64,000 nucleotides of DNA from the NCBI RefSeq assembly GCF_900105865.1, contig NZ_LT629804.1:496001-560000 (forward strand), read 5' to 3'. The DNA is from Arcanobacterium phocae. Lineage in GTDB: Bacteria > Actinomycetota > Actinomycetes > Actinomycetales > Actinomycetaceae. The translations under genes were made by a program, and so were the position numbers. Under the pieces are notes generated by a model. It was not told the origin of the DNA and made no database searches. It saw only the letters and a list, made by a program, of their open reading frames with translations. Below, piece by piece: positions 46,451-55,221 of the stretch (position 1 is its first letter; every line of letters begins with the position of its first letter).

Positions 46451-48553
46451 TTATCCCACTGAAATCTCAGCGAGGGAAATACGGTTGGTGTTCTTGTGAT
46501 CAACCGGCAATTCTGTAAACCAAATGAGCAAATCTTTGGTTATAGGTTGTTGCTCGAAGTTGATGGTTGTTGATTCATCAACAGCTCCTTCATAAAGAAG
46601 CTCTCCTCCGGCAGGATTATTCCCGGTTTTTATCTGTACGTTTCCACCAGTGCCCGCAATCGCAAGAGTCAGTTGGGACACGCGTGTTTCTTGCTTTAAT
46701 GAAACATGAATACCTATGCCTGAAATATTACCCATTTTTGGGTCATTAAAATACCAAGATTCCCACGAGGTAGCTGGGTTAGAATCGATGGCTTGTGAGA
46801 CGCGATCAGGAAAGTTAGGTGTTTCTTCTTGTGAAAAGTATTTAGAAGAATCAGGATCAACCAACTCGGCAGAATCAATTTCCGGTTTCGGTTGTACTTT
46901 CTGTGTAGCATCTGATTTCTGATCTTCAGCGTTCTCAGAATCTGTTTGAAGTGCCTTGCTTTGTGGGTCCTGTAGATTAATGTCATGCAATGGTCGGAAT
47001 AATCCAGCGAAACCAAAGATAGCAGCAATAGCAACGATTACGATAAGGAATACAATAACGAAATGAGATGAATTGAGGGAGTTGCTTCTATCTGGTGATT
47101 CCTTCTTCGTTGTCTGCCTCTCAGCTACTTTACTAGCAGATTCACGGATCTGAGCCGCTGTGTTACGAAGAGAACTGGACAGTGCCGAAATCTTCTCGGT
47201 AACAACACTTGTTTTCGATGTGGCGTGCGAGTCTGATGCTGAGTCAACACCAGTAGTAACTCCATCCTTATCGTTTTCTATAGTTACTACTGGGATTAGT
47301 TCTCTATCTGGCGTAGCTTCATCTATTGATTCCAGCTCATTTCCTAGGAACGTATTGTTTTCCGATTCTGGTTCGTCTTGCGCCTCGGAATCGGCAACGG
47401 CTTCCAACTGGCCGATTGTTGGCCATTCTTCGATGACTGGGACATCAGTCGATTCATCAACTCCGAGTAGTTCATCGACTTTCTGTATAGCTTCTTCTGG
47501 GGTTTGTGCCGGTTCGTTGCCGATGATAGTCAACTCACCTGCTACCGGTTCATCTACTACTGGTTCATTCGCCTCAGCTTCAGTATTCATGTCCGTGTTA
47601 GGTGTATCACCATCAGCAGCGTCGGCGTCGTCAGGTACATCGACGGCAACAGATGCGCCGTCGTTAAAAACCTTAGGGAAGGAGACGTCGGAAAAAGCAC
47701 CTTGAGATTCGGGCGTGCCTAGATCAGAGAAGTCGGTGGAAGTAGGGTCGGGAAGTGAAGGGGCATAACTTGAGAGAAGCTGTACATCGATGTCTGTCCA
47801 CGGAACAAGCTGGAGCAAGAGCCCGCTTGGCGAATTTGGAGATTTGCCGTCAGTAACTCCATTAAGGAAGGTTTCAATCTCTGCTGGAAGGTTAGGTAGG
47901 GTAGCAGCTTCGCGCACAAGATCTTGGTCAATCTCACCTGTTGTTTCACGTGAAACATTTTTGCCAGTGAGCGTTCCAGCCAGCAAGTTGATTATGGAGT
48001 TGGAATCGCGGCGATCTAGCTCGGCAGTATCCAAATCTATCGGAACACCATGCAACGCCGCTTTAATTCCATAGCCATCAATAACAATGTTTCCAGCGTC
48101 GGTAATGAAAACGTCATCAGCGGTGAGCGCAAGGTGTCGAATGCCTTGATGGCGGGCAGAATTGACTGCGGAGGATACTTCGCCAATCACTGACCGAACA
48201 AGGTTTGGATCGATGCTGTTTCCAGCTAAGAAAGAAGAGAGATTTCGCCCCGGTGGAATCTCGGTGAAAATAGCGTAATCACCGCCGCGGCCCACAACAG
48301 CGATAGTGGATACCATTGTGGCAGAAGCGTCGTCTGTTGTATGAAGCACTGAGGTTCGGCGCGCTGCGTCTAAAACCGCCTCAGCCCCATCAAACTGTGG
48401 ATCAATTATGATGGCGCGGAGTTGGACTGAGCGTGCCGTATCTCGAGCAATCCATACCGAGGCATTCGGTGTATCAGAGTGCGCTGAGGCCGGATACATC
48501 AATTCGAAACGATCTGCAATGCGCTGACCGGCGAAGGCGTAGGATGTACTCAC
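46451..48553 (-). CDS. MviN-associated pseudokinase-like membrane protein
   Basis: A 700-residue protein. The N-terminal 260 residues resemble a protein-kinase fold without catalytic residues (RHLALTADDVFI in the HRD region and DGYG in place of DFG, with no glycine loop). Then follow an acidic disordered segment (about 280-500), one membrane helix (about 520-545) and an extracellular discoidin-like domain (about 570-700). This matches the C-terminal half of mycobacterial MviN/Rv3910, which is normally fused to or encoded next to the lipid II flippase MurJ. The MurJ part is absent. It starts at GTG with GAGGAG upstream. A parS site lies inside it. Confidence 0.78.
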   Translation of the reverse strand: MSTSYAFAGQRIADRFELMYPASAHSDTPNASVWIARDTARSVQLRAIIIDPQFDGAEAVLDAARRTSVLHTTDDASATMVSTIAVVGRGGDYAIFTEIPPGRNLSSFLAGNSIDPNLVRSVIGEVSSAVNSARHQGIRHLALTADDVFITDAGNIVIDGYGIKAALHGVPIDLDTAELDRRDSNSIINLLAGTLTGKNVSRETTGEIDQDLVREAATLPNLPAEIETFLNGVTDGKSPNSPSGLLLQLVPWTDIDVQLLSSYAPSLPDPTSTDFSDLGTPESQGAFSDVSFPKVFNDGASVAVDVPDDADAADGDTPNTDMNTEAEANEPVVDEPVAGELTIIGNEPAQTPEEAIQKVDELLGVDESTDVPVIEEWPTIGQLEAVADSEAQDEPESENNTFLGNELESIDEATPDRELIPVVTIENDKDGVTTGVDSASDSHATSKTSVVTEKISALSSSLRNTAAQIRESASKVAERQTTKKESPDRSNSLNSSHFVIVFLIVIVAIAAIFGFAGLFRPLHDINLQDPQSKALQTDSENAEDQKSDATQKVQPKPEIDSAELVDPDSSKYFSQEETPNFPDRVSQAIDSNPATSWESWYFNDPKMGNISGIGIHVSLKQETRVSQLTLAIAGTGGNVQIKTGNNPAGGELLYEGAVDESTTINFEQQPITKDLLIWFTELPVDHKNTNRISLAEISVG
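47942..47957. other. parS site 5 (inside pseudokinase gene)
   Basis: Perfect TGTTTCACGTGAAACA within the coding sequence, read as VSRET on the minus strand and 5.5 kb from parB. Confidence 0.92.
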
Positions 48554-48605
48554 GAACTTCTCCTCAATCTAGGTATCCATGAAATGGGTATACTACTTCG
48601 ACAGT

Positions 48606-50621
48606 TTACTCTGAGTCTTCCGAAAGTTTCTGGTCAGAATCCGGCGATGACGTAGCTGTACGTGCTCGTTGGTGCAATGCCCGGATAGCAACCTGAGCGT
48701 CCACAGGTTTTGACCGCCGGCCATTACGAATCGATTTGAAAACGCCGATGAGGAATAAAACGCCAATCGATCCAGCAATGACGATTGTTCCCATGTTTTC
48801 CCAATTGGCTCGCACCCGCACTGGCACTGTTGCCGGATTGCCCACAGGAGTCCCGTCATCGCTGGTTAAAAGAACCTTCACGTCAAGATCACCGGACCCC
48901 CATGCTTCTACCGGGAGTAGCACAGATTCAGTACCTTTAGCTGGAATGGTGGTGGTAGTTGGATTGAGTGCATGAAGACGAGTATCTGGAACATCCAGTT
49001 TTACAGTAATCGTTACCGGGTAATCGTAGGCATTGCTGACGTGGATCGGTAGCGCCGAGCTTTCCGAAATGAGATTAATAGTTGAGGATGTTTCAACCTT
49101 CAGCGCAGCCTTGTCGATGTTTCCAAGTCGTGCGACAAAAGAATCCCGCTGATCTGGATGGGTCCGCCAGTGTGTGCTAAAAAACGCATCTGAGTGCGCC
49201 TTGAATAATTGATCGACCGCAGAAGACTCTTCAAACAAGCTCTTTACTTGACGCGCATGTGCCGTTGCCTTATCAAAAACAGCGAGTTGCTGTGCACCAA
49301 ATTCACCTGGGTTAGTTACCGTCTCAGGTAATGCCTCGGCTTCGTAGTGTTCTTCGGGCGTTCGTAAAATCTGATTGATGGAACTGGCGTGGTTCCATGG
49401 CGCCTGCGCAAGCGACGTGAGAGTTTCCCGAATTGCTTCCGTGTCTGTTTGAGCTGCGGTAGCACGATCGGCAACGACGACGACGTCGCGCTGATTACTT
49501 GGTTGTTGGCGATATAAAACTGCAGACATTGCTAAAGAAACTTGGCGGCGGTCTAGCTGGTCAAGTGCAAGGTTGGTATCGCCGTCGGCCAAGGTTCCAG
49601 TAACAGCATGCGACAATGCACTATTTGCGGTTAAGACTGTCATGGGCGTGCCGTCGATATCGATCGTGGTGTGTGCGTGTTCGGTATATGTTACCGGCCC
49701 AGTTTGTGGGATCTGTGAATCTGAAATGATTGCTGATGTCATCCCGGCTGCCCGAACCGCCCGCAGAGTTGCCATGTCGGTGTTGCCTGCTGGAACGTAG
49801 ACGTCATTATCGCTCGTGATGAACTGGTGTAACCGGTCCGTAGCATTTGCGTGAACGAGGGCGGCGAGGTCGGCGTCGTTGGCTGGAAGCGCATGATACT
49901 CGACGTTTTTCAACGTAGCAGGGCGGGTGAGGGCTGGGTCAGCTAGTAACGTGACACCCGGGATATCCCATCCTGAAAGTTTGTCAGCATCGGCCGGTTT
50001 GTTCGTAGTCTCCGGTGGATTCAACGCTGCTTGAACGAGCTCGTACGGGGTTTGCGGGGTGACGAGAGCGTCATCAACAACCGGGACAACGGTAGTGATA
50101 TTGCTTTGTGGAATTTCACTATCCGGGGTAACGACGAGATAAGAATAGTCTGTGAGCACCAGATCTTGACTGACTACTGCATCGACGGCGATACCTCGCG
50201 GTCCCCAAAACTGTGCGGTGTTCTTCCAGTTGATGTCTTTTCGAGGGACAGTAATTTTTTGGACCGTACTTTGTCCTGCCGAAATATCTAAATCGGCTTT
50301 GACTCGCCGTAACTGGTACCCGAATAGATCGCCGTTCATCCACGCAGTTATCTGTGACATATTGGATGCTGGCCACACTTGGGCGCGAAGGTTGAGTGCG
50401 GAGATAGACAACGGTCGCGATGTGGGGTTAGTAATGGTCACCTCTAACGTCAGGTCTTTTTCGGGAGCCAAGGTAGCTTCACCTACGGACGTGATCGCAA
50501 TGCTCGGGGCGGCATCCGCGGTGACGGTTAGTGGAGCATGTGGGGTGCTGGCCCAGCTTGCTACTGGAGTGGTCGCTAATGACAGAGCTGCCAGAACGGC
50601 GGTGAGTATTCCCTTTTTCAT
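48606..50621 (-). CDS. DUF6049 family secreted/membrane protein
   Basis: A 671-residue protein with a signal peptide (cleavage near residue 25), a large extracytoplasmic region starting with an Ig-like domain (IAITSVGEATLAPEKDLTLEV), and one C-terminal membrane helix (about 620-640) with a basic cytoplasmic tail. It corresponds to Rv3909-type proteins encoded between the NUDIX gene and mviN in actinobacteria. Function is unknown; the neighbourhood points to cell-envelope assembly. Its ATG directly follows the NUDIX stop codon. Confidence 0.85.
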   Translation of the reverse strand: MKKGILTAVLAALSLATTPVASWASTPHAPLTVTADAAPSIAITSVGEATLAPEKDLTLEVTITNPTSRPLSISALNLRAQVWPASNMSQITAWMNGDLFGYQLRRVKADLDISAGQSTVQKITVPRKDINWKNTAQFWGPRGIAVDAVVSQDLVLTDYSYLVVTPDSEIPQSNITTVVPVVDDALVTPQTPYELVQAALNPPETTNKPADADKLSGWDIPGVTLLADPALTRPATLKNVEYHALPANDADLAALVHANATDRLHQFITSDNDVYVPAGNTDMATLRAVRAAGMTSAIISDSQIPQTGPVTYTEHAHTTIDIDGTPMTVLTANSALSHAVTGTLADGDTNLALDQLDRRQVSLAMSAVLYRQQPSNQRDVVVVADRATAAQTDTEAIRETLTSLAQAPWNHASSINQILRTPEEHYEAEALPETVTNPGEFGAQQLAVFDKATAHARQVKSLFEESSAVDQLFKAHSDAFFSTHWRTHPDQRDSFVARLGNIDKAALKVETSSTINLISESSALPIHVSNAYDYPVTITVKLDVPDTRLHALNPTTTTIPAKGTESVLLPVEAWGSGDLDVKVLLTSDDGTPVGNPATVPVRVRANWENMGTIVIAGSIGVLFLIGVFKSIRNGRRSKPVDAQVAIRALHQRARTATSSPDSDQKLSEDSE

Positions 50622-51128
50622 TTAATTCTCCAGGAGTTCGCGGGCTACCCCAACGATTCGGCGTTCGTTGGGGTAGGCCAGGCGGCTGGTGACGCGGTCG
50701 ATTCGGACCCATTCGACGAGTTCTGCTTCGTGGTCTGGATCGTTTTCTACAGTGAGAGTGCCGTGGAGTGCTTCAAGTAGGAAGTGGTGGACAACTTTAT
50801 GCACTCGCCGGTCATGGCCGGAGAACCAGTAGTCGATTGAAGCGAGGTGGCGTAGTACTCGCCCGGTGATTCCGGTCTCTTCGCTAATTTCGCGTACGGC
50901 TGCTTGTTCAGCGGTTTCGATACCTTCGAGGTGTCCTTTTGGTAGACACCATTCGAGACGGCCCGCGCGGTTGCGTCGAGCGATGACAGCAACGTACGCG
51001 CGCCCTTCTTGGACTGAGATAATGACTCCGCCAGCGGATGTTTCGTTCACTATAGGCAGGGGTGAACGCCGCGCTGAATAGCTTCGGCGCGGTCCGTTTG
51101 GTGGCGGAGCCGGATATTTTCGCGACAT
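50622..51128 (-). CDS. NUDIX hydrolase
   Basis: A 168-residue protein with a complete Nudix box: GHLEGIETAEQAAV followed by REISEETGI. Such enzymes cleave nucleoside diphosphates linked to another moiety. It is the MutT4-like gene of the conserved pcnA-NUDIX-DUF6049-murJ neighbourhood. The substrate is not predictable. It is divergent from pcnA. Confidence 0.93.
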   Translation of the reverse strand: MSRKYPAPPPNGPRRSYSARRSPLPIVNETSAGGVIISVQEGRAYVAVIARRNRAGRLEWCLPKGHLEGIETAEQAAVREISEETGITGRVLRHLASIDYWFSGHDRRVHKVVHHFLLEALHGTLTVENDPDHEAELVEWVRIDRVTSRLAYPNERRIVGVARELLEN

Positions 51129-51190
51129 AACTTCTACTTCACAGTCGCTGAGAATATGCTTGAGAGCGCCTTTTATGACACCCTAAGAGG

Positions 51191-52672
51191 GTGACTTTAA
51201 GCGATTCTGTATTCAATTCTCATACGACGACGACGGACACTGACGTTAATCAGCGTGCCCGGCTACTTACTCAGGCCCATAAGAGGCTGAGTGAGTTGCC
51301 TGCGGCAATTCTTGAACTAGGTTCTATTTTCGCACGTAATGGCTATGAATTGGCAATGGTAGGCGGCCCTGTTCGCGATGCGCTTCTCGGTATGCCGATT
51401 CATGATTATGATTTCACGACGTCGGCACGTCCTGATGAGACAGAGCGTTTGCTAGCTTCGTGGGGTGGGGCGCATTGGGATATTGGTCGGGAATTTGGCA
51501 CGATCGGTGCTTCTCGTGACGGTATTGTGGTAGAAGTCACAACTTATCGTACGGAAGAATATGATGCAGATTCTCGCAAGCCGGGGGTGTGTTACGGCGA
51601 TTCGCTCGAAGGAGATGTGACCCGTCGTGATTTCACAGTCAATGCGATGGCGGTGCGATTACCATCCATGGAGCTGGCAGACACAACCGGCGGTTTAGAT
51701 GACATGGTTGCCGGCATATTGCGCACACCAGTAACAGCTCGGCAGAGTTTCGACGACGATCCATTGCGCATCATGCGAGCCGCGCGATTCGTGGCCCAGC
51801 TCGGTTTTGACGTTGCTGATGACGTGCGAGCCGCAATGACGGACATGGCATCCCGCCTCGAAATAGTTTCGGTCGAGCGAATCCAGGCAGAACTCCACCG
51901 GCTCGTCATTTCCCCATTTCCGCGTAAAGGTTTAGAGCTACTAGTCGAAACCGGTGTAGCTGACATTGTGTTGCCAGAGTTAGCGAATTTGCGGGACACA
52001 GTTGATGAACATGGCCGTCACAAGGATGTCTATACACATACGCTCACGGTTTTAGATCAGGCGATGGCACTAGAAACTGATGCCGAGGGTCCAGTTCCAG
52101 CACCGGATTTTATTTTGCGTTTCGCTGCGTTAATGCACGATATCGGCAAGCCGGTTACGCGGCGTTATGAAGAAGATGGAACGGTCACGTTCCATGCCCA
52201 CGATATTGTGGGGGCGCGAATGACGACTAAACGTATGAAAGCACTGCGGTTCGATAAGGCAACGACGAAGGCGGTCTCGCGTCTCGTTGAGCTTCATTTA
52301 CGTTTCCATGGCTATGGTGAACAGCGCTGGTCTGATTCTGCCGTGCGTCGGTATGTCACCGATGCTGGAGACCAGCTTGAGCGCCTGAATCGGTTGACCC
52401 GGGCAGACGTGACAACCGGAAATAAGCGCAAGGCACGATGGCTCGCAGCTGGTATGGACGATTTAGAAGAGCGCATTGAGCTTCTCAAAGAACGCGAAGA
52501 AGTCGATGCGATCCGACCAGACCTCAATGGCCAGCAGATTATGGAACTTCTTGGTCTGCAACCTGGTCCAGAGGTTGGGCAGGCATACAAGTTCTTGCTA
52601 GAACTGCGTATGGAAGAAGGTCCGTTAGGCGAAGAGGAAGCTACCAAGCGGCTGCTTGCCTGGTGGAGCTAA
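51191..52672 (+). CDS. pcnA: CCA tRNA nucleotidyltransferase / poly(A) polymerase family
   Basis: A 493-residue class II nucleotidyltransferase: GGPVRDALLGMPIHDYDF holds the catalytic aspartates, RRDFTVNAMA follows, and a C-terminal HD domain contains LMHDIGKPVT. It is annotated as the CCA-adding enzyme in actinobacteria, consistent with tRNA genes here lacking encoded CCA. The GTG at 51191 directly follows AAGAGG, a spacing that is too tight, so the true start may be slightly different. It overlaps the MFS gene by one base. Confidence 0.93.
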   Translation: MTLSDSVFNSHTTTTDTDVNQRARLLTQAHKRLSELPAAILELGSIFARNGYELAMVGGPVRDALLGMPIHDYDFTTSARPDETERLLASWGGAHWDIGREFGTIGASRDGIVVEVTTYRTEEYDADSRKPGVCYGDSLEGDVTRRDFTVNAMAVRLPSMELADTTGGLDDMVAGILRTPVTARQSFDDDPLRIMRAARFVAQLGFDVADDVRAAMTDMASRLEIVSVERIQAELHRLVISPFPRKGLELLVETGVADIVLPELANLRDTVDEHGRHKDVYTHTLTVLDQAMALETDAEGPVPAPDFILRFAALMHDIGKPVTRRYEEDGTVTFHAHDIVGARMTTKRMKALRFDKATTKAVSRLVELHLRFHGYGEQRWSDSAVRRYVTDAGDQLERLNRLTRADVTTGNKRKARWLAAGMDDLEERIELLKEREEVDAIRPDLNGQQIMELLGLQPGPEVGQAYKFLLELRMEEGPLGEEEATKRLLAWWS

Positions 52673-53895
52673 TGTATCCGGTTTTCCGCCGGTTACTGAC
52701 CGTTCGGTTAATCTCTCAAACAGCAGACGGCCTGTTTCAGGCAGGGTTAGCAACCCTTGTCTTATTTAATCCGTACTATGCGGCAACCCCAGCTGAAGTC
52801 GCGCTGGGGTTTGCCGTCATACTCCTTCCGTTTACTTTTGTGGTTCCGTTTGTTGGGCCGCTGCTGGATCGCTGGAATCGACGTCGAGTTCTTGTCATTG
52901 GGAATTTGGTGCGGGCTGGAATCATCTTGCTTCTGGCCGGAATAGTTGCGAGTTTTCCGCAGACTCGACTAGTTTTCCTTGGTGCTCTTATTGTGCTGGG
53001 CATTAATAGGTTTATTTTGGCTGCGCTATCTGCTGGGTTACCGCATACGTTGCCACAACGACTCCTTGTTATCGCAAACTCGATTGTCCCAACCGTCGGA
53101 TCGATAGCTGCTGGACTGGGTGCACTCGCGGTTTTTGTTGTGTCAGTGGTGATTGGCCCGTGGCAACATGTGACGTCTTTAATATTGGCAGCCTTATGTT
53201 GTGTGGGTGCCGGTTTCACTGCGATGACGATGTCACCTAACTCGCTAGGGCCAACATATGTTCGAACCTGGTCGATCCAAAACATCGTAGTTCAGCTATC
53301 CGATGGTATTAGGTATTTGATGAGGCAACGGACACCGGCACTCGCCTTAAGCGCAATGGCCGTACACCGATTGCTTTACGGTATATCAATGATGATGGTG
53401 CTTTTTGCAAGCCGTGAAATTGGCGGCATGGCCCTCTTTGGCACGTTGTTGGCTGTGTCCTTTGCCGGAAATGCGCTCGCGATTGTGGTTACTCCGTTAG
53501 CTCACCGATTCATGACCTCATTGGTCTGGATCGTTGTGTGTTCAGGCCTTGGTGCTGTGGCGCATGTGATATGGTGGGGCAGTTTTTCCGTCATATCTGC
53601 GGGTATTGGATGTGTTTTATTGGGATTGAGCGTGCAGGGCATCAAGATTGCCGTTGATACAATTGTGCAACGTGATACTGCCGATGCGTATCGCGGACGA
53701 GCCTTCTCTATATATGACATGTTGTTCAATATGGCCTTCGTGGCCGCCGGCATAATCGCAGCTTTTATTCTTCCAGATATGGGCTGGTCTGCTGCGGTTT
53801 GTGTGGGTTGTGCGCTAACTTACGGTGTTTTTGGATTCATTTACGCTAGTGTGGTGCTGTGCTCATCGCGTCTCCACGGTGATTTGGCACAATAA
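52672..53895 (+). CDS. MFS transporter
   Basis: A 407-residue protein with about twelve membrane segments. The motif A-like loop between helices 2 and 3 reads GPLLDRWNRRRV. The substrate is unknown; it could be a drug or metabolite exporter. The ATG overlaps the pcnA stop (TAATG), and GGTGGAG lies just upstream, so translation is coupled to pcnA. Confidence 0.87.
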   Translation: MYPVFRRLLTVRLISQTADGLFQAGLATLVLFNPYYAATPAEVALGFAVILLPFTFVVPFVGPLLDRWNRRRVLVIGNLVRAGIILLLAGIVASFPQTRLVFLGALIVLGINRFILAALSAGLPHTLPQRLLVIANSIVPTVGSIAAGLGALAVFVVSVVIGPWQHVTSLILAALCCVGAGFTAMTMSPNSLGPTYVRTWSIQNIVVQLSDGIRYLMRQRTPALALSAMAVHRLLYGISMMMVLFASREIGGMALFGTLLAVSFAGNALAIVVTPLAHRFMTSLVWIVVCSGLGAVAHVIWWGSFSVISAGIGCVLLGLSVQGIKIAVDTIVQRDTADAYRGRAFSIYDMLFNMAFVAAGIIAAFILPDMGWSAAVCVGCALTYGVFGFIYASVVLCSSRLHGDLAQ

Positions 53896-53941
53896 GGTAC
53901 ATATACAGTTCATATGTTCACCGTTTCTCAAGGAGGTCAGT

Positions 53942-55216
53942 GTGAGCCAACAGAATGACGACGACGTCGTGAACGTCAATTCTGCGCACGAGCAGGAAAA
54001 AGTCAGTGAACCTGCGGTTGATATCAACACCAGCGGTTTCATGATTCTTGCTGTCTTAGCACTGACAACTGTGGTTGGTATCGGGGTTCATTCGGTTGCC
54101 GATGTTTTCACTCCGTTGTTCCTAGCTTTCACGTTGGTGCTGGCAGTGCGTCCGTTTGGCCAGTTCCTTATGCGGCATCATCTGCCGTCTTGGTTGGCAT
54201 CGCTGACAACTTTGATTTTGACTCTAGCGATTATCGCTGGTTTGCTTGGAATGACCGTGTGGTCATTGACGCCGGTTCCAGATTTAGTGCTCGAATATTC
54301 AGGCAAGATGGAATCGACAATGTATGGTGCGTTGCAATGGTTGCAAAATCAGGGAGTAAACACACGCGACTTGTCTTACTATGCCGGTCAAGTAAATGTT
54401 AATTCGATCGTGTCATGGACATGGAGTCTAGTAGGTGGGCTTTTCTCCTTTGGTGGATTATTATCAATCGTGGCGATTGCAGCCTTTTTCCTCACACTCG
54501 ATACAACGGTGACGCGATCCCGTGGCCAGATCGTCAATCAGGGCCACTGGAACATGGGAGAAGCCTTACGCGGGTTTGAACGCCGGGTGCGTCACTACTG
54601 GATTGTGACGACCGTCTTTGGTTTGGTTGTCGCATTTGTTGACGGTTTAGTTTTGGAAACAATGAGTATTCCGTTAGCGTGGACATGGGCATACTGGGCG
54701 TTCATTACAAACTATGTTCCGAATATTGGCTTCGTCATTGGTGTTATTCCGCCAATGATCATTGGGCTCCTCGATTCTGGTTGGCAAACCATGTTGTGGG
54801 TTTTCGTTGCCTACACGGTGATCAACGTTGTTATTCAAACCTTGATCCAGCCGAAGATGACTGGTGATATCGTTGGCTTATCACCATCGGTTACGTTCTT
54901 TTCCTTGGTGGTGTGGACGTCGATCGTTGGTATGCTCGGCTCAATCTTGGCGGTACCACTCACCTTATTCTTTAAAGCGCTCCTTGTTGATTCAGATCCT
55001 CGAACCAGATGGCTCGATGTGTATTTGATTTCGGAGAATGAAGCGGCTCGTCGTCGTAAAGATGGCTACTACGATAACCCAGAGACGTTCGACGATACTC
55101 TCCCAGAACTTCTTCATCCGTTAACTGAATTTGAACGCAAAGCACGGCTGCGTTACCGTCCTAAACTGCAGGCGCTGTCTCGGCAGCTGAAGCGGTCTCC
55201 TAAGAAAGAAGGCTAA
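53942..55216 (+). CDS. AI-2E family transporter (PerM/YdiK-like)
   Basis: A 424-residue protein with about eight membrane segments and the family's conserved C-terminal block (NYVPNIGFVIGVIPPM, QPKMTGDIVGLSP). The family name is historical; members transport varied substrates, including autoinducer-2 and ions. The GTG at 53942 is chosen because AGGAGG lies five bases upstream; a longer frame would start inside the MFS gene. A cytoplasmic basic tail of about 70 residues ends it. Confidence 0.88.
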   Translation: MSQQNDDDVVNVNSAHEQEKVSEPAVDINTSGFMILAVLALTTVVGIGVHSVADVFTPLFLAFTLVLAVRPFGQFLMRHHLPSWLASLTTLILTLAIIAGLLGMTVWSLTPVPDLVLEYSGKMESTMYGALQWLQNQGVNTRDLSYYAGQVNVNSIVSWTWSLVGGLFSFGGLLSIVAIAAFFLTLDTTVTRSRGQIVNQGHWNMGEALRGFERRVRHYWIVTTVFGLVVAFVDGLVLETMSIPLAWTWAYWAFITNYVPNIGFVIGVIPPMIIGLLDSGWQTMLWVFVAYTVINVVIQTLIQPKMTGDIVGLSPSVTFFSLVVWTSIVGMLGSILAVPLTLFFKALLVDSDPRTRWLDVYLISENEAARRRKDGYYDNPETFDDTLPELLHPLTEFERKARLRYRPKLQALSRQLKRSPKKEG

Positions 55217-55221
55217 GCACA

